Below, piece after piece: positions 62,527 to 64,000 of a stretch of 64,000 bases of DNA; within the stretch, counting starts at the first letter, position 1, and each line of letters opens with the position of its first letter. The DNA is from Lutibacter sp. Hel_I_33_5 (lineage in GTDB: Bacteria > Bacteroidota > Bacteroidia > Flavobacteriales > Flavobacteriaceae). Where the stretch lies: the NCBI RefSeq assembly GCF_007827455.1, contig NZ_VISM01000001.1, forward strand, positions 1,899,501 to 1,963,500, read 5' to 3'. Below the pieces are notes generated by a model, which had not been told where the DNA came from, searched no databases, and saw only the letters and a list, made by a program, of their open reading frames with translations. Made by a program: the position numbers and the translations under genes.

Positions 62527-64000
62527 ATGAAATTACGTTTTTACATATCATTAATTATTACGCTACTTACGTTTAATTTATATGCGCAAGAAGGTACTTT
62601 GGTTGCTAAAGTGAGTAAAAATAAATTAGGGCTAAACCAACGTTTACGTGTAGAGTTTTCTATAAACAAACAAGGTTCAGATAATTTTACACCACCCAAT
62701 TTTAGAGATTTTAAAGTAGTTGGTGGTCCAAATCAATCTGTAAGTCAGTCTTGGGTTAATGGACGAGCAAGTTTTTCGCAATCATATACATATATCATTC
62801 AACCAAAAAGAAAAGGAGAGCTTTATATTCAGTCTGCAACAGTAGAAATCGGTGGAAAAACGGTTAAATCTACTCCTGTAAAAGTAGTTGTTTTAGATGC
62901 TGTAGATCTTCCTAAAGATCCTAACGATCCAAATTATATTGCACAACAAAATATTCATTTAGTTGCAGAAGTTTCAAAATCTAGACCATATGTTGGTGAA
63001 GGAATTTATGTAGAATATAGATTATATGTTAGTCAAAATATTAATGTATATGATTTTAGTACATCCGAAGCACCGCAATACAATGGTTTTTGGAATCAAG
63101 AAATAAAAAGAGATGGGTTGTCTGTAAAAAACGGAACCTATAATGGTGAGAGTTATCGTTATGTCGTTTTACAAAAAGCCTTATTAGTACCAACAAAATC
63201 TGGAAAACTTACTATTGATCCGATGAAAATGGAAATCCTTATTGGTGTTCCAACGGGTAGAGCAGATTTTTTTGGAAATGTAATTACAAAAAATATTCGT
63301 CGAGATTTTGCATCGCCTAAAAAAACAATTATTGCTAAATCATTACCATTAGAAGGTAAACCAGATAATTTTAATGGTGCTGTTGGTGATTTCTCTTTTA
63401 GTGTAAACTTGAGTAAAAACGCTTTAAAAGCAAATGAATCTTCGCAAATAAAAGTACGTGTAAATGGAAAAGGAAACTTAAAATTATTTGAGATTCCTAA
63501 GATTACAACTCCAGAAGAATTAGAAGTGTATCAGCCAGAAAGAAAAGAAAAAACAAGAGTGACTTCTACCGGAATAAGAGGTGAAGTTTATGATTTGTAT
63601 ACGGTTGTTCCACAATATAAAGGAAAATATAAAATTCCAAGTACTTCTTTTTCTTACTTTAATGCAAAAGAAAAAAAATACCATACAATTACTACTGAAG
63701 ATTTATTTGTAAATGTTTTAGAAGGAAAAGAATTAAAAAGTAATTCTGATGTAAGTTCAGTTGTAAAACAAAACGTAAATACTACAGGAAATAATTTTAG
63801 ATACATACAAACTAAAACATCTTTTTCAACTATAAAAACAGACGATTTTTATAACTCTAAATTGTTTTATATTTTATTGTTACTCCCTTTAATTGCTATT
63901 CCAATAGGAATTTTTATCGCCAAGAAAAATGAAGCAAGAAGCAATGATATAATTGGTAATAAATTAAGAAAAGCAGAGCGTTTAGCTAAAAAATATTTAG
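62527..64000 (+). CDS. batD: BatD-like protein, 3' end outside window
   Basis: An open frame from ATG at 62527 to the window edge, 491 codons so far. It has a signal peptide (residues 1-20, ending LYAQ), then extracellular/periplasmic BatD repeats of the oxygen-tolerance family (VAKVSKNKLGLNQRLRVEFSI, VVGGPNQSVSQSWVNG, VAEVSKSRPYVGEGIYVEY, FSFSVNLSKNALKANESSQIKV). A membrane helix lies near residues 448-465 (LFYILLLLPLIAIPIGIFI) with a basic tail. It lies 41 bp after batC. The full-length protein would normally be followed by batE. Confidence 0.9.
   Translation, partial: MKLRFYISLIITLLTFNLYAQEGTLVAKVSKNKLGLNQRLRVEFSINKQGSDNFTPPNFRDFKVVGGPNQSVSQSWVNGRASFSQSYTYIIQPKRKGELYIQSATVEIGGKTVKSTPVKVVVLDAVDLPKDPNDPNYIAQQNIHLVAEVSKSRPYVGEGIYVEYRLYVSQNINVYDFSTSEAPQYNGFWNQEIKRDGLSVKNGTYNGESYRYVVLQKALLVPTKSGKLTIDPMKMEILIGVPTGRADFFGNVITKNIRRDFASPKKTIIAKSLPLEGKPDNFNGAVGDFSFSVNLSKNALKANESSQIKVRVNGKGNLKLFEIPKITTPEELEVYQPERKEKTRVTSTGIRGEVYDLYTVVPQYKGKYKIPSTSFSYFNAKEKKYHTITTEDLFVNVLEGKELKSNSDVSSVVKQNVNTTGNNFRYIQTKTSFSTIKTDDFYNSKLFYILLLLPLIAIPIGIFIAKKNEARSNDIIGNKLRKAERLAKKYL

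Overview
The window looks like a chromosomal segment of a marine-type member of the Flavobacteriaceae (Polaribacter/Tenacibaculum-like; the genus is a guess). The grounds are very AT-rich DNA, A-rich rather than Shine-Dalgarno leaders, Bacteroidetes-type promoters (TTG about 20 nt upstream of TAnnTTTG), SusC-style TonB receptors with carboxypeptidase-regulatory N-domains, a type IX secretion C-terminal domain, and the Bacteroidetes-type bat operon and sdhCAB. It is mostly housekeeping DNA: no prophage, transposase, CRISPR array or rRNA operon is visible. No gene-free stretch exceeds 300 bases; the longest gaps are about 215 to 220 bp (34727-34940 and 52616-52834).

Layout. 1-10.9 kb: thiL (5' end cut off), an alpha/beta hydrolase, brnQ, an AraC regulator, a DUF4386 membrane protein, a 34-residue zinc-ribbon microprotein before an AhpD-like protein, a small secreted protein, an SGNH esterase, pepP, a RhlE-type helicase, a tocopherol-cyclase-like protein and a Gly-rich membrane protein. 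11-16.4 kb: a BNR-repeat exoprotein, a PL6-type lyase with a sorting tail, and a DUF6973-like protein. 16.4-21.7 kb: a self-regulating-looking Fic gene, then sdhC-sdhA-[four-helix ORF]-sdhB. 21.8-30 kb: a TonB receptor, then a compact run of waaA, two YeeE/YedE proteins, moaA, a small membrane protein, moeA and moaC. 30-40 kb: kynA, DUF3108, an M23 lipoprotein, pgi, a second TonB receptor and a plsC/acyl-ACP desaturase lipid operon. 40-52 kb: a nitrilase, an AddB-like nuclease, a universal stress protein, a MATE pump, an enoyl-CoA hydratase, a 27-residue membrane peptide coupled to queD, a lipoprotein, pth, a pectate-lyase-like lipoprotein, prs-rplY and tRNA-Leu(CAA). 52-64 kb: HupE, a dCMP deaminase, a S41 protease, lpxH and the bat operon (moxR, DUF58, GTG-start membrane protein, batA, [four-helix ORF], batB, batC, batD), running off the right edge.

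The most interesting signal is a set of intervening-sequence-like elements. Two S23/four-helix-bundle ORFs, each bounded by inverted repeats, sit inside conserved operons: sdhA|sdhB and batA|batB. A third, ORF-less hairpin with related sequence lies between moxR and the DUF58 gene and supplies the TT of that gene's TTG start. Other signals are a REP-like palindrome read in frame inside waaA, two 52-bp-spaced palindromes bracketing the fic promoter, a perfect 38-bp palindrome against the PL6 start codon, a palindrome over a nitrilase promoter, and four genes whose -7-like box ends only 3-4 nt before the start codon (possible leaderless mRNAs). All functional calls come from reading motifs and from memory of families; nothing was searched.
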